Shown in pieces: positions 17,178-26,779 of a stretch of 64,000 bases of DNA. The DNA comes from Candidatus Vicinibacter proximus. Its GTDB lineage: Bacteria; Bacteroidota; Bacteroidia; Chitinophagales; Saprospiraceae. Positions within the stretch are counted from its first letter, which is position 1. Each line of letters starts with the position of its first letter. The stretch covers positions 616,501 through 680,500 of the forward strand of contig JADJOE010000001.1 in assembly GCA_016713905.1 (NCBI GenBank). The letters are read 5' to 3'. Position numbers and translations under genes: made by a program. Under the pieces are notes generated by a model. That model searched no databases, was not told the origin of the DNA, and saw nothing but the letters and a program-made list of their open reading frames with translations.

Positions 17178-19424
17178 ATGGAAAATCTTGTTTACCTCAT
17201 ACCATTATTTGGTATTCTTGGCTTACTTTATATGGCCTATTTATATAATTGGGTCTCTAAGCAAGATCCGGGAGATGCCAAAATGAAAGGTATTTCAGAC
17301 CACATTGCTGAAGGTGCAATGGCTTTTCTAAAGGCAGAGTACAGAGTTTTGGCAGTTTTTGTGGTGATAGCAGGAACTTTATTGGGCGTTTTAAGTAGCT
17401 TGGTGGATACCACCCATTGGCTTATCGTTGTTGCATTTATCCTAGGCGCAATATTTTCAGTAAGTGCCGGGTATATAGGGATGAAGATAGCTACAAAAGC
17501 AAACGTCAGAACCACACAAGCAGCGAGGACCAGTTTGGGAAAGGCTTTACAGGTATCCTTTAAAGGAGGAACAGTTATGGGCTTGGGTGTTGCTGGATTA
17601 GCCGTGTTGGGCCTATGTGGTTTGTTTGCCCTATTTTTTATGTATTTTATGGGTGGAGCCTGGGGTGTAGTTACTATAAAAGGTATTAGCCGCGAACCAG
17701 TGGAAGCAATGAGTATAATTCTTGAGGTATTGGCGGGTTTTTCAGTTGGAGCTGAATCAATTGCTTTATTTGCAAGGGTCGGAGGAGGAATATATACTAA
17801 GGCTGCAGACGTAGGCGCGGATTTAGTAGGGAAGGTAGAAGCTGGCATTCCGGAAGATGACCCAAGAAATCCTGCTACCATTGCAGATAATGTTGGAGAC
17901 AATGTTGGTGATGTTGCAGGAATGGGTGCAGATCTTTTTGGTTCTTATGTTGCAACGGTGCTTGCCGCTATGGTGCTAGGAAATTATGTAATAAGAGACA
18001 TGGGAGGCAATATCACGGCCACAGACAAATTTGGAGGATTAGGTCCTATTCTGTTACCGATGTTACTGGCGGGTCTGGGTATTGTTTTTTCTATTTTAGG
18101 TTCCTTTTTGGTTAAGGTTAAAAATGATCAGGCAAGAGAGCAGGAGGTTCAATCCGCTTTGAATTTGGGGAATTGGAGTTCAATTGCATTAACCGGAGTA
18201 GCCTCTTATTTTCTAATTCAATGGATGCTTCCAGAAACTATGACCATGAAATTCTTCGGTAAAGGTGATGTAAGTGTAAGTCCAAATGAAGTTTTTTATG
18301 CGGTTTTGATAGGGCTATTTGTGGGAGGAGCGATCTCATGGTTAACAGAATTATTTACAGGTCTTGGAAAAGGACCGGTTTTAGATATTGTAAGAAAATC
18401 GGGAACTGGGGCGGCGACCAATATTATTGGTGGCTTGAGTTCAGGAATGTTAAGTACTGCTGGACCTGTTCTATTGTTTGCTGCGGCCATTTGGGGTGCA
18501 TATTCTTTTGCCGGATTTTATGGAGTTGCCATTGCGGCTTCGGCAATGATGGCCACGACTGCTATGCAATTAGCCATTGATGCGTTTGGACCAATTGCAG
18601 ATAATGCGGGTGGAATTGCAGAAATGAGTGAGTTACCCAAAGAGGTAAGGACGAAAACCGACATTCTGGATTCTGTGGGTAATACTACTGCCGCAATAGG
18701 AAAAGGTTTTGCAATTGCCTCTGCAGCTTTAACTGCTCTGGGTTTATTTGCTGCATATGTAACTTTTACCGGAATAGACGGTATTAATATATTTAAAGCT
18801 GATGCCCTCGCCGCATTGTTTGTTGGAGGAATGATCCCTGTGGTATTCTCGGCATTGGCAATGCGTTCTGTGGGGAAAGCCGCCATGGAAATGGTGAATG
18901 AAGTCAGGAGGCAATTTAGAGAGATTCCAGGAATCATGGAAGGTACAGGAAAGCCTGAATATGCCAAATGCGTAGCAATTTCAACCAAAGCAGCACTTCG
19001 CGAAATGATGCTTCCCGGTCTAATTACTATTGTTGTGCCTATATTGATCGGGTTTTTTATGGGCCCTGAGCCATTGGGAGCATATATGGCTGGAGTTTGT
19101 GTAAGTGGTGTGGTTTGGGCCATCTTTCAAAACAATGCTGGTGGAGCTTGGGATAATGCTAAAAAGTCCTTTGAAGCCGGTGTAGAAATAGATGGAGTAA
19201 CCTATTACAAAGGGTCTGAACCACATAAAGCTGCTGTGATTGGAGATACGGTCGGAGATCCTTTCAAAGATACTTCAGGTCCTTCCATGAATATATTAAT
19301 TAAGTTGACATGTTTAGTTGGATTAACCATAGCTCCTATTTTGGGTAAAATGTATGGTAAGGGGCATGCCGATTTAAAATCTCAAGAGAAAATTGAAATA
19401 GGCATGAATTACGGAAAAAAGTAA
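17178..19424 (+). CDS. hppA: K+-dependent membrane-bound ion-pumping pyrophosphatase
   Basis: Couples hydrolysis of pyrophosphate to export of H+ and/or Na+. The 748-residue protein has about 16 membrane segments. The substrate-binding block DVGADLVGKVEAGIPEDDPRN followed by DNVGDNVGDVAGMGADLF is intact. The GNTTAA motif has alanine where K+-independent enzymes carry lysine, so K+ dependence is expected. The transported ion cannot be settled by eye; Bacteroidota members include Na+, H+ and dual pumps. ATG 17178 is preferred to GTG 17169, three codons earlier. The gene is monocistronic, with its own promoter and terminator. Confidence 0.95.
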   Translation: MENLVYLIPLFGILGLLYMAYLYNWVSKQDPGDAKMKGISDHIAEGAMAFLKAEYRVLAVFVVIAGTLLGVLSSLVDTTHWLIVVAFILGAIFSVSAGYIGMKIATKANVRTTQAARTSLGKALQVSFKGGTVMGLGVAGLAVLGLCGLFALFFMYFMGGAWGVVTIKGISREPVEAMSIILEVLAGFSVGAESIALFARVGGGIYTKAADVGADLVGKVEAGIPEDDPRNPATIADNVGDNVGDVAGMGADLFGSYVATVLAAMVLGNYVIRDMGGNITATDKFGGLGPILLPMLLAGLGIVFSILGSFLVKVKNDQAREQEVQSALNLGNWSSIALTGVASYFLIQWMLPETMTMKFFGKGDVSVSPNEVFYAVLIGLFVGGAISWLTELFTGLGKGPVLDIVRKSGTGAATNIIGGLSSGMLSTAGPVLLFAAAIWGAYSFAGFYGVAIAASAMMATTAMQLAIDAFGPIADNAGGIAEMSELPKEVRTKTDILDSVGNTTAAIGKGFAIASAALTALGLFAAYVTFTGIDGINIFKADALAALFVGGMIPVVFSALAMRSVGKAAMEMVNEVRRQFREIPGIMEGTGKPEYAKCVAISTKAALREMMLPGLITIVVPILIGFFMGPEPLGAYMAGVCVSGVVWAIFQNNAGGAWDNAKKSFEAGVEIDGVTYYKGSEPHKAAVIGDTVGDPFKDTSGPSMNILIKLTCLVGLTIAPILGKMYGKGHADLKSQEKIEIGMNYGKK

Positions 19425-19445
19425 TTCCAAAATATTAAAAGTTAA

Positions 19446-19506
19446 AGGTGTTGGTTTTTTAATGGATAAGTTTAGAGATATTCCATAAAAAAATCAACAC
19501 TTTTTT
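19446..19506 (+). terminator. hppA terminator
   Basis: A long hairpin: 19448-19465 pairs with 19483-19500 over 18 positions with one A-A mismatch and one G-T wobble, loop 19466-19482. It is followed by TTTTTT at 19501-19506. It starts 22 bp after the hppA stop. Confidence 0.85.
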
Positions 19507-19949
19507 AGCCCTCTTGTGATTTAAGTTTTAGTATAAATTATTTTTGTTTAGTAATACCCTAATAGAATTTAAACATCACTTCGAAGTGAAAGTACTCTAT
19601 GGAAAATATAGAAAAAAGAGTTATCCACACTAAAAGTGATTTTAAAATTTTCCTACCTTTTTATAACAAAATAATTCTATTTCGCCGGTCTTTCCTTTTT
19701 TCATAAAGATCATAGGTGAAATTTTTCAAACGGACATTTCTCTTTTCAAATGACTCGGTAATTAAGGGGTTTTATTTAGTTGAGCTTCTAATTGTAATTA
19801 GTGTTTTACAATTCCTAATCTATGCTATGAAGTTTCCTGTCCTGTATTGATTTTAGGTTCAAATGGTATTCAAATTTTAGTAATCCAATAAATTCTGGAT
19901 TTTATTTCTATTTGAAAAATCGCAACTCATCCAATAGTAAAAATCATTT
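19507..19949. other. Gene-free AT-rich stretch with one DnaA box
   Basis: About 440 bp without a plausible coding frame, lying between the hppA terminator and the terminator of the glycosyltransferase gene, so neither transcript should cross it. It holds a perfect 14-bp palindrome TCACTTCGAAGTGA at 19576-19589 and a perfect consensus DnaA box TTATCCACA at 19621-19629. No second good box, tRNA or known RNA was recognised. A single box does not make an origin. Confidence 0.5.
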
Positions 19950-19985
19950 AAAAAAAAACGGCGCTAAATCGTTTATCTAGCGCCG
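19950..19985 (-). terminator. Terminator of the GT4 glycosyltransferase transcript
   Basis: On the minus strand an 8-bp GC-rich stem CGGCGCTA / TAGCGCCG with an 11-base loop runs into nine T residues (19958-19950). It lies about 160 bp after the glycosyltransferase stop. Confidence 0.85.
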
Positions 19986-20141
19986 CTGAATGAATGAGAA
20001 TGAAACCTAAAATTTTAAGAATGAAATCTGTTAGGTATTATGTAAAAACCGTACCAATTCTATAAAAAAAATATTTTTTTTATTTATATATAATCAAGTG
20101 AATTGTATAAATATATCAATAACAATAGAATATGTTATAAT

Positions 20142-21248
20142 TCAGGCTAACATGTTGTAAATAAATTTTTGTTGATTCATGCTGATTTTTTCGCTAAAAT
20201 TTTTAATATGAGCTTTTCCGTTATTTATAAGATCAATCCTTAATTCAGAATTATGTGCTAATTCAACCATTTTATGGGCTAATAATTCTGGTTCAGAGGT
20301 ATCAATAAAAACTCCACCGCTTCCTGCGGCTTCTTCGACAGCCGTATGTTCGTGGCAAATCACAGGTATTCCAATTGCCAAAGCTTCCACGGCCGGGATT
20401 CCAAAGCCTTCACTTAATGAAGGGTAAATTAAGGCCTGTGCATTTGAATAGGCTACACACAGTTCATTTGAGCTTACGTTTTCTGGAAAAAAGCAATAGT
20501 TTTCTAAATTCATTTCTAAAACTGTCTTTCTGAATTTATTTTTCATGTTGCCTTCTCCAATAAATACAACCGGCATTCGGTCTGATAATTTTGTTGTTTT
20601 TAAAGCTTTTAAAATGCTTAGTTGATTTTTTCTGAGATTAAAACTGCCAACAGAAATAAAGTAATTAGATGGTAATCCATATTTTGCTTGAAATAGGATT
20701 TTGGATTTTGAATCTACATCCTGATAGAATTGAGGGGCGCAATTTTGGTATATTACTGTGATTTTATTTGGATCAGCATTGTACCATCTGATTAACTCTG
20801 ATTTGGTTTTTTGACTTATCGCAATGATATGAGCAGAGTGGTGTACTGCATATTTGGTTTTGAGATGGTAGATATTTCGATCGATTAGAGAATAATCGTT
20901 TTTGCGATTTTGAAAAATTACATCATGAATGGTGACTAAAGCTTTAATAGATCTCTTATTTTTAAAATAGGGTATCTCGCCACTTAGTCCATGAAATATT
21001 TTACCTGGCGGAATGTATTCACCAAGACCAAAAATTCTTTTAATTCCCAAAGGATTTGGATATTCAATTCTTTTTATTCCGTTCAGTTCAAACTCAACTT
21101 GCCAAGGAGAAAATTTATATCCCGGTTTTAAAAGGTTTATTGAATCTTCCGGATGATGCTCGTGGTAGGATTTAATCAACCATCTTGCATAATTACCTAA
21201 ACCGGTTGAATTATAGAAAAGCCTTTTTGCATCAAAGAAAATCTCCAA
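20142..21248 (-). CDS. GT4-family glycosyltransferase
   Basis: A 368-residue retaining glycosyltransferase of the GT-B fold (CAZy GT4 type), probably transferring an NDP-activated sugar to a cell-surface glycan. The N-terminal half has HGLSGEIPYF and TIHDVIF; the C-terminal donor-binding half has SVGSFNLRKN and the EGFGIPAVE sequence, which matches the E-x7-E motif of the family. No membrane segment or signal peptide is visible. It lies 56 bp downstream of the EF-G-like gene and shares its strand, with a strong terminator after it. No other glycan genes are adjacent, so acceptor and sugar are unknown. Confidence 0.88.
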   Translation of the reverse strand: MEIFFDAKRLFYNSTGLGNYARWLIKSYHEHHPEDSINLLKPGYKFSPWQVEFELNGIKRIEYPNPLGIKRIFGLGEYIPPGKIFHGLSGEIPYFKNKRSIKALVTIHDVIFQNRKNDYSLIDRNIYHLKTKYAVHHSAHIIAISQKTKSELIRWYNADPNKITVIYQNCAPQFYQDVDSKSKILFQAKYGLPSNYFISVGSFNLRKNQLSILKALKTTKLSDRMPVVFIGEGNMKNKFRKTVLEMNLENYCFFPENVSSNELCVAYSNAQALIYPSLSEGFGIPAVEALAIGIPVICHEHTAVEEAAGSGGVFIDTSEPELLAHKMVELAHNSELRIDLINNGKAHIKNFSEKISMNQQKFIYNMLA

Positions 21249-21304
21249 TGGATATTGATTGAACGAACCTTAAGTTTATTCCTAAGGTTAAACAAAATTA
21301 GTTT

Positions 21305-23434
21305 TTATTCTTCTGCTTCTTTATGAATCGCCTGATATTCTTGCAAGAGTTTTTGCTGGATGTCCGGAGATACCGGCGCATACTCTGCAATCTTCATGGA
21401 AAATTTGGCTTTACCTTGAGAAAGAGATCTAAGTGATGAAGAATAATTATGCATTTCAGATAATGGGACCTTGGCCTTAACTTTCTGATAATGTCCATCA
21501 GAATCCATTCCAACAATGATTGCCCTTCTGGTTTGCAAATCACCCATAATGTCACCCATCACTTCATCTGAACATAATATTTCAAGGTCATAAACCGGTT
21601 CCATAATTTGGGCCCCGGCATGCTGGAAAGCTTCTTTAAATGCCATGGTACCTGCAATCTGGAAAGCCATGTCATTGGAATCTACAGGATGCATTTTACC
21701 ATCATACACAGAAACTCTGATGTTGGTGCAATATGAACCAGTTAGAGGGCCCTCTATCATCTTGTTCATGATTCCTTTCTTAATTGCATTTGAAAATTTT
21801 GTATCAATGGAACCACCCACTATACACCAATAAAATGCAAATTTTCCACCCCACTCCAATTCCTCAATTTCCTTGTTTCTTACCGTTAACCCTGCCGGCT
21901 CAGGCATATTTTCATAATATGGTTCAACGCGCATATGCACTTCAGCAAACTGGCCTGACCCTCCTGATTGTTTTTTATGGCGATAGGAGGTATCTGAGGA
22001 TTTTGTGATGGTTTCGAGATAAGGTATTCTTGGTTTAACAAAATCCATATGCAGTCCATGTAATTTCTCTATTCTGTATTTTACAAGATCGAGATGCATT
22101 TGTCCTTGCCCATGTAAAAGATTTTGTTTAAGCCTCATGGATTGTTCGAAAATTAGCGTTGGATCTTCTTCCTGAATTTCATGAATAGCCTTGACCAATT
22201 TTTCCAAATCATTTTTATTTTCCGTGTGGATTGCGGTTCTGATTCTTGGTTCTGGAAAAGGAATAGGTTCAATCTCAATATCATTGCCTTTGATGCTCAG
22301 AGTATTATTGGTATGGCTGTCTTTTAATTTCACCAAGGCGCCTAAATCGCCAGCTACCAATTCATTGACAGATTCACGATTTTTTCCATTTGAAACAAAG
22401 ATCTGATTAATTCTTTCGTGTCCCCTATTGGAATTATTGATTAGTTCATCGCCGGCTTTCACTTTACCGGAGTATACTTTGAAGTAAGAAATTCTACCGA
22501 CTTTAGGTTCGCTAAAGGTCTTATATATAAAAATTGTAGCAGGCCCAGAAGTTGAAATTGCCAATTCACCTTTAGTAAGTTTGGTAAGGGGTCTGTCTGC
22601 AGGGGAAGGACAAACATCGTTGATAAATCCCATGATTCTCCCTGTTCCCATATTTTTAATGGAAGAGACACAAAATACGGGGAACAACTGCTGCTTAGCA
22701 ATACCTTTTCTTAGGCCTTCTGCGAGTTCAGATTCTTCCAAATTCCCTGTTTCAAAAAAATGTTCCATTAAGGTGTCATCATTTTCGGCAGCCGCTTCTA
22801 CAATTGCATTGTGCATTTTATTTGCCCGGTCCAATTCAGAAGGTGGAATATCTTTTTTTATAGGTTTCCCCCCATCCGGGCTAAATTCATACATCACCAT
22901 TCTTAAGGCATCAACAATAGCGTTGAAACTCTTTCCGGTATTAACCGGATATTGGAAAGGGATTAATTTTGGGCCAAACCTTGCTATAGCTTGTTCCAAG
23001 GTACTTTCAAAATCGGCTTTTTCATGGTCGCATTGATTAATTACAAACATTCCGGGAAGTTGAAATTTTTCCTTGTATTCCCAAATCAATTCAGTTCCAA
23101 CTTCTACACCATGAGCAGCATTCAAAACCATGATACCAAGGTCGGCCACTTTCATGGAGGACAATATTTCACCAACAAAATCATCTGACCCCGGGGTATC
23201 TACAAGATTGATTTTAGACTCCTTCCAACTGACATGCATGAGTTTGCTGAATAAGCTACCTCTTCTTTCCTGTTCAATATCACTAAAATCGGATACCGTA
23301 TTTCCGGCTTCCACAGTTCCTCTGCGGGTAATTGCTTTTGACTCATAAAGCATTGCTTCAATCATGCTGGTTTTGCCACAATGGGAGTGGCCCAGCAAAA
23401 CTACATTTCTGATGTGTTTGGGATCAGTGCTCAT
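21305..23434 (-). CDS. Elongation factor G-like GTPase with non-canonical G motifs
   Basis: A 709-residue protein with the full five-domain EF-G layout, close to the EF-G-2 subgroup. The G domain departs from classical EF-G. The P-loop is GHSHCGKT (residues 15-22). The G3 motif is DTPGSDDF (79-86), with Ser83 where the catalytic histidine of DTPGHVDF belongs. The G4 motif is NQCD (132-135) instead of NKxD. The switch I region reads ERRGSLFS instead of ERGITI. Such paralogs coexist with a normal fusA and may act in recycling or stress rather than in elongation. This gene is not next to rpsL/rpsG/tuf, where fusA usually lies. The true fusA is expected elsewhere. Confidence 0.88.
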   Translation of the reverse strand: MSTDPKHIRNVVLLGHSHCGKTSMIEAMLYESKAITRRGTVEAGNTVSDFSDIEQERRGSLFSKLMHVSWKESKINLVDTPGSDDFVGEILSSMKVADLGIMVLNAAHGVEVGTELIWEYKEKFQLPGMFVINQCDHEKADFESTLEQAIARFGPKLIPFQYPVNTGKSFNAIVDALRMVMYEFSPDGGKPIKKDIPPSELDRANKMHNAIVEAAAENDDTLMEHFFETGNLEESELAEGLRKGIAKQQLFPVFCVSSIKNMGTGRIMGFINDVCPSPADRPLTKLTKGELAISTSGPATIFIYKTFSEPKVGRISYFKVYSGKVKAGDELINNSNRGHERINQIFVSNGKNRESVNELVAGDLGALVKLKDSHTNNTLSIKGNDIEIEPIPFPEPRIRTAIHTENKNDLEKLVKAIHEIQEEDPTLIFEQSMRLKQNLLHGQGQMHLDLVKYRIEKLHGLHMDFVKPRIPYLETITKSSDTSYRHKKQSGGSGQFAEVHMRVEPYYENMPEPAGLTVRNKEIEELEWGGKFAFYWCIVGGSIDTKFSNAIKKGIMNKMIEGPLTGSYCTNIRVSVYDGKMHPVDSNDMAFQIAGTMAFKEAFQHAGAQIMEPVYDLEILCSDEVMGDIMGDLQTRRAIIVGMDSDGHYQKVKAKVPLSEMHNYSSSLRSLSQGKAKFSMKIAEYAPVSPDIQQKLLQEYQAIHKEAEE

Positions 23435-23745
23435 TTTTGAATTGTTTTATGTGGTTTATTTGAATGTTGTAAGGTATGAAAATCTCTATGAAATATCACT
23501 CGAAAACTGCTTGATAAAATTAAGATTGACATAAAATTTTTATAATTCAAAAAATAATTTGCTAAAAATTTATTTCTTGCAAAAAATGGAAGCAATAAAG
23601 AATAAAATTTTGTTTTTCCGGAAATTATGCAGGAATGGATTTATCCCCATATTGGGATTATTCTCTTTTTTGTATGACTTTTAAGATTTAGGAAAAGATA
23701 ATTGATTCAATTGTAAATACGACACTAAACCTTTTCATTCGGCGT
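23435..23745. other. Divergent intergenic region, no gene seen
   Basis: About 310 bp between the EF-G-like gene and the S41 protease gene. It is AT-rich, with a small inverted repeat ATCCC-N6-GGGAT at 23643-23658 followed by a T-rich stretch. I found no convincing TTTG/TAnnTTTG pair, RNA gene or small ORF. It presumably holds both divergent promoters. Confidence 0.4.
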
Positions 23746-23772
23746 TTGTACTTAAGGTTGAAACGACTTGGT

Positions 23773-25419
23773 ATGTTAAGAATGGATAAATTAAAATGGC
23801 CTTTAGGTTTTGCAATCATTTTTATTCTGTGTCTGGGATCGGCGTGGAATTATAATAAGTATTTTGAGATTACCAAAAACATAGAAATTTTTGCAAATGT
23901 GTACAAAGAAATCAATGCAAATTATGTAGATGAGACCGACCCATCCAAGTTGATGAAGGCTGGGATTGATGCCATGTTAAACACTCTTGATCCTTTTACT
24001 AATTATATCTCTGAGGCCCAGATTGAAAATTACCGACTTGTATTGGAAGGCCGCTACAACGGTATTGGGGCAAAGGCCAAGAAAATCGGAGATTATGTTA
24101 CCATCACTGAAATTTATAAAGATTACCCGGCATTTAAAGCCGGGTTGCAGATAGGGGACAGGGTCCTTGAAGTAAATGGACTTGACGCCAAGGGTAAGGA
24201 GAGTGAAGATCTTTACCAAATCATGAGGGGTGTACCCAAGTCAGAGGTCGAAATTAAGATTCAAAGACCCGGAGAAAAAGAAACAAGAACATTAAAATTA
24301 ATCAGGGATGAGGTAAATATACCGAATGTACCATATTTTGGTATGGTAAATGATCAGGTAGGGTATTTAACTTTGGCAACGTTTACTGAAAATGCCGGTA
24401 GAAATGTTCAAGAAGCAGTAGTTAAACTAAAAAAAGAGAATCCAGGAATGAAGGGAATCATACTGGACCTCAGGGAGAATGGTGGTGGATTGTTGCACGA
24501 GGCTGTCAATGTCTGTAATACATTTCTTCCCCAAGGGCAACTTATAGCAAGCACTAAAAGTAAATTAAAAGAGACTGATCAGAATTACAGCACAATGGCA
24601 GGGGCTGTAGATGAGAATATACCCTTGGTTGTTTTGATAAACAAAAACTCCGCCTCTGCCTCTGAAATTGTTAGTGGAGCCATACAAGACCTGGACCGTG
24701 GGGTCATTATTGGGCAAATTTCTTATGGTAAGGGTTTGGTTCAGAACACCAAGGATGTGGGTTATAATGCAAAAGTTAAATTAACAATTGCCAAATATTA
24801 TATTCCATCTGGCAGATGTATTCAGAGTGTGAGATATGATAATGGGCAGAAAGTTCATTTGTCAGATTCTCTGAGATCAGCCTTTAAAACAAAAAATGGA
24901 AGAATTGTATTTGACGGAGGAGGAGTGAAGCCAGACATTGAATTGAAAGAAGCGGACTACCCTATAATTGTCCAAAAATTGATAGATGAAAGTTGGATTT
25001 TTAATTATTGTACCGATTACCTGCTGAAAAATCCACCACCTGCGGATGCCAAGAGTTTTAAATTTGAAAAAACCGATGAATTTATAGATTTTCTAAAAAG
25101 CAGTAAGTTTGATGATCGATCAGTTTTAGAGCAAAAACTGAAGGAATTACAGGATTTAACATTAGATAACCCTTCGAATGGGCTAACCGAGGAACTTGGG
25201 CATATTAAAAAGGAACTTGACCAGGATCAGTGGATTCAAATTGAAAAGCACAAGGATCTTATAGGTTTTATAATAGGAGAGGAACTGGTTTCCAGAAAAT
25301 TTTATGAAAGTGGTAAGCTACTAAACCGATTACAACATGACCCTTTGGTCAAAGAAGGTATAAAAATTATAGGGGATCAGGAAAAGTATAATGGCATCCT
25401 AAAAGGAAAATCAAACTAG
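23773..25419 (+). CDS. S41 family C-terminal processing peptidase
   Basis: A 548-residue exported or membrane-anchored serine protease that cleaves near protein C-termini. One N-terminal hydrophobic segment (WPLGFAIIFILCLGSAW) is followed by a helical region, a PDZ domain (around KAGLQIGDRVLEVNG), and the S41 core. The catalytic dyad is Ser297 in SASASE and Lys320 in YGKG. About 170 residues follow the core. ATG 23773 was chosen over the TTG at 23746; ATG 23782 is also possible. The gene ends 1 bp before tsaB, so the two are surely co-transcribed. Confidence 0.92.
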   Translation: MLRMDKLKWPLGFAIIFILCLGSAWNYNKYFEITKNIEIFANVYKEINANYVDETDPSKLMKAGIDAMLNTLDPFTNYISEAQIENYRLVLEGRYNGIGAKAKKIGDYVTITEIYKDYPAFKAGLQIGDRVLEVNGLDAKGKESEDLYQIMRGVPKSEVEIKIQRPGEKETRTLKLIRDEVNIPNVPYFGMVNDQVGYLTLATFTENAGRNVQEAVVKLKKENPGMKGIILDLRENGGGLLHEAVNVCNTFLPQGQLIASTKSKLKETDQNYSTMAGAVDENIPLVVLINKNSASASEIVSGAIQDLDRGVIIGQISYGKGLVQNTKDVGYNAKVKLTIAKYYIPSGRCIQSVRYDNGQKVHLSDSLRSAFKTKNGRIVFDGGGVKPDIELKEADYPIIVQKLIDESWIFNYCTDYLLKNPPPADAKSFKFEKTDEFIDFLKSSKFDDRSVLEQKLKELQDLTLDNPSNGLTEELGHIKKELDQDQWIQIEKHKDLIGFIIGEELVSRKFYESGKLLNRLQHDPLVKEGIKIIGDQEKYNGILKGKSN

Positions 25420-25420
25420 C

Positions 25421-26119
25421 TTGAGTAAGCTTTTACATGTAGAGACTTCTGGTATGACCTGTTCCATTGCAGTGTCCTGTGAGGGAAGGATTGTCAGTGA
25501 AATCAATAAGAAGGCAGCAGATCCGGTTAAATTCCTGAATTTAAGTATCCAGGAATGTCTCAGTGAATCTGGGTTTAAGTTAACGCAAATAGAGGCTGTC
25601 AGTATTAACACCGGTCCAGGAGCTTATACTGCTCTCAGAGCAGGTCTTGCCACTGTAAAAGGTATCTGTGTGGGTTTGAATATACCTCTGATCCAAATTA
25701 ATGGAATGAGGCTTTTGGTAGAAGTGGTTAAAAGTTCTATTGCTAATGAGGTTCAAACCATAATTGCCGCAAAGTCAATTCGAAAGGATGATTATTTTGT
25801 TTGTCTTTTCCAAAAGGACGGTACTTTAATGAAGGAGATTCAGTCAACAAGAATTGATGATACCTTTTATCTTACGCATCATTTAAAATCAGATAATGCA
25901 CTTATAGTAGGTACAGATCTAAACGAAATATATTTTCAAATATTTGATAATCAAATATTTATGAAAAGTATTTCTCTTTTAGCAAGGCATCAAATAGATT
26001 TGGGATTCAGCAGTTTTAATAAGGGCAGGTTTGACTCAATTCAGAAGTCGGTACCAGAATATTTGATGGACCCAAACATTACCAAGGCGAAGCAAAAGTT
26101 ACCTAACTCATTGAACTAA
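25421..26119 (+). CDS. tsaB: tRNA threonylcarbamoyladenosine biosynthesis protein TsaB
   Basis: ASKHA-fold partner of TsaD and TsaE in making t6A37 of ANN-decoding tRNAs. The 232 residues match the family; the N-terminal LHVETSGMTCSIAV strand pair and INTGPGAYTALRAGLATVKG segment are diagnostic. The start codon is TTG at 25421; no ATG lies at the conserved N-terminus. One base separates it from the S41 protease stop. Confidence 0.92.
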   Translation: MSKLLHVETSGMTCSIAVSCEGRIVSEINKKAADPVKFLNLSIQECLSESGFKLTQIEAVSINTGPGAYTALRAGLATVKGICVGLNIPLIQINGMRLLVEVVKSSIANEVQTIIAAKSIRKDDYFVCLFQKDGTLMKEIQSTRIDDTFYLTHHLKSDNALIVGTDLNEIYFQIFDNQIFMKSISLLARHQIDLGFSSFNKGRFDSIQKSVPEYLMDPNITKAKQKLPNSLN

Positions 26120-26259
26120 AACTGGATAAGAGGTATTGATGTATATAATAAAACAGAATATCAAAATTCGGTGACTAAAATAAATCCCATTGGTTCCAAA
26201 ATTGGCACATTTTTGGATAATCCTTATTCGTTATTGCACATTTTATTAAATTCTGTGAC

Positions 26260-26598
26260 ATGAGGAATAAAAAAAACGAAACGATTACACTGAAAAAGGG
26301 TGGCAAAGAAATTCAGCTCGATTATGCGGATCTTAGAAAGGCCGTATTGGTTTTGCGTGCTGTCAACCACAAGCTTCGGCAAAGGGTTATTGACCTGTTG
26401 GAAGAGCAGGACAAGCTCACTGTAACCGACATTTACATCAAGTTGAGGTTGGAGCAATCTGTAGCCTCACAGCATCTTGCCATTTTGCGCAGAGCAGGGG
26501 TTGTTGCGACCGACAGGCAAGGTAAATTTATTTATTATTCTCTGGATCGTGATCGTTTGAACCAAATATCCAAGCTTGTTGAAGAATTGGCTGGATAG
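26260..26598 (+). CDS. ArsR-family winged-helix regulator (first of two)
   Basis: A 112-residue regulator. After a basic N-terminal arm comes a compact winged-helix domain: LRAVNHKLRQRVIDLL, then the recognition region LEQSVASQHLAILRRAGVV and the wing RQGKFIYYSL. No CxC metal-binding motif is present, so metal sensing of the classical ArsR/SmtB type is unlikely. It is followed, 180 bp later, by a paralog on the same strand. Both share the SxxSQHL recognition helix, so they may recognise related operators. No obvious target gene (transporter, reductase) lies next to it. Confidence 0.85.
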   Translation: MRNKKNETITLKKGGKEIQLDYADLRKAVLVLRAVNHKLRQRVIDLLEEQDKLTVTDIYIKLRLEQSVASQHLAILRRAGVVATDRQGKFIYYSLDRDRLNQISKLVEELAG

Positions 26599-26779
26599 AA
26601 AATCAGGAACCTCTTAAAGTCTTCTTTTTTTGAATAAAGCAATTACCTTACGTTACTTGTTTTAAATGACCACACAACAAATATTAAATTTTTTTAATAT
26701 TTTGTTTTGAAATTAAAAATATCTTTAGATATTTGTGCTGTCAAGGTCATAACTACGAAAATCAAAATAAGAAACTTCA

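Noticed and set aside
17237..17902. 221-codon minus-strand open frame inside hppA
   Set aside because: Antisense shadow of hppA, with no recognisable domain and no promoter.
18518..19123. 201-codon minus-strand open frame inside hppA
   Set aside because: It is antisense to a fully conserved membrane pyrophosphatase; its amino-acid composition (Ala/Pro/Ile-rich) is that of a shadow frame of a membrane protein gene.
19621..19629. oriC at the DnaA box
   Set aside because: Only one good box and no replication gene nearby; a single 9-mer is not enough.
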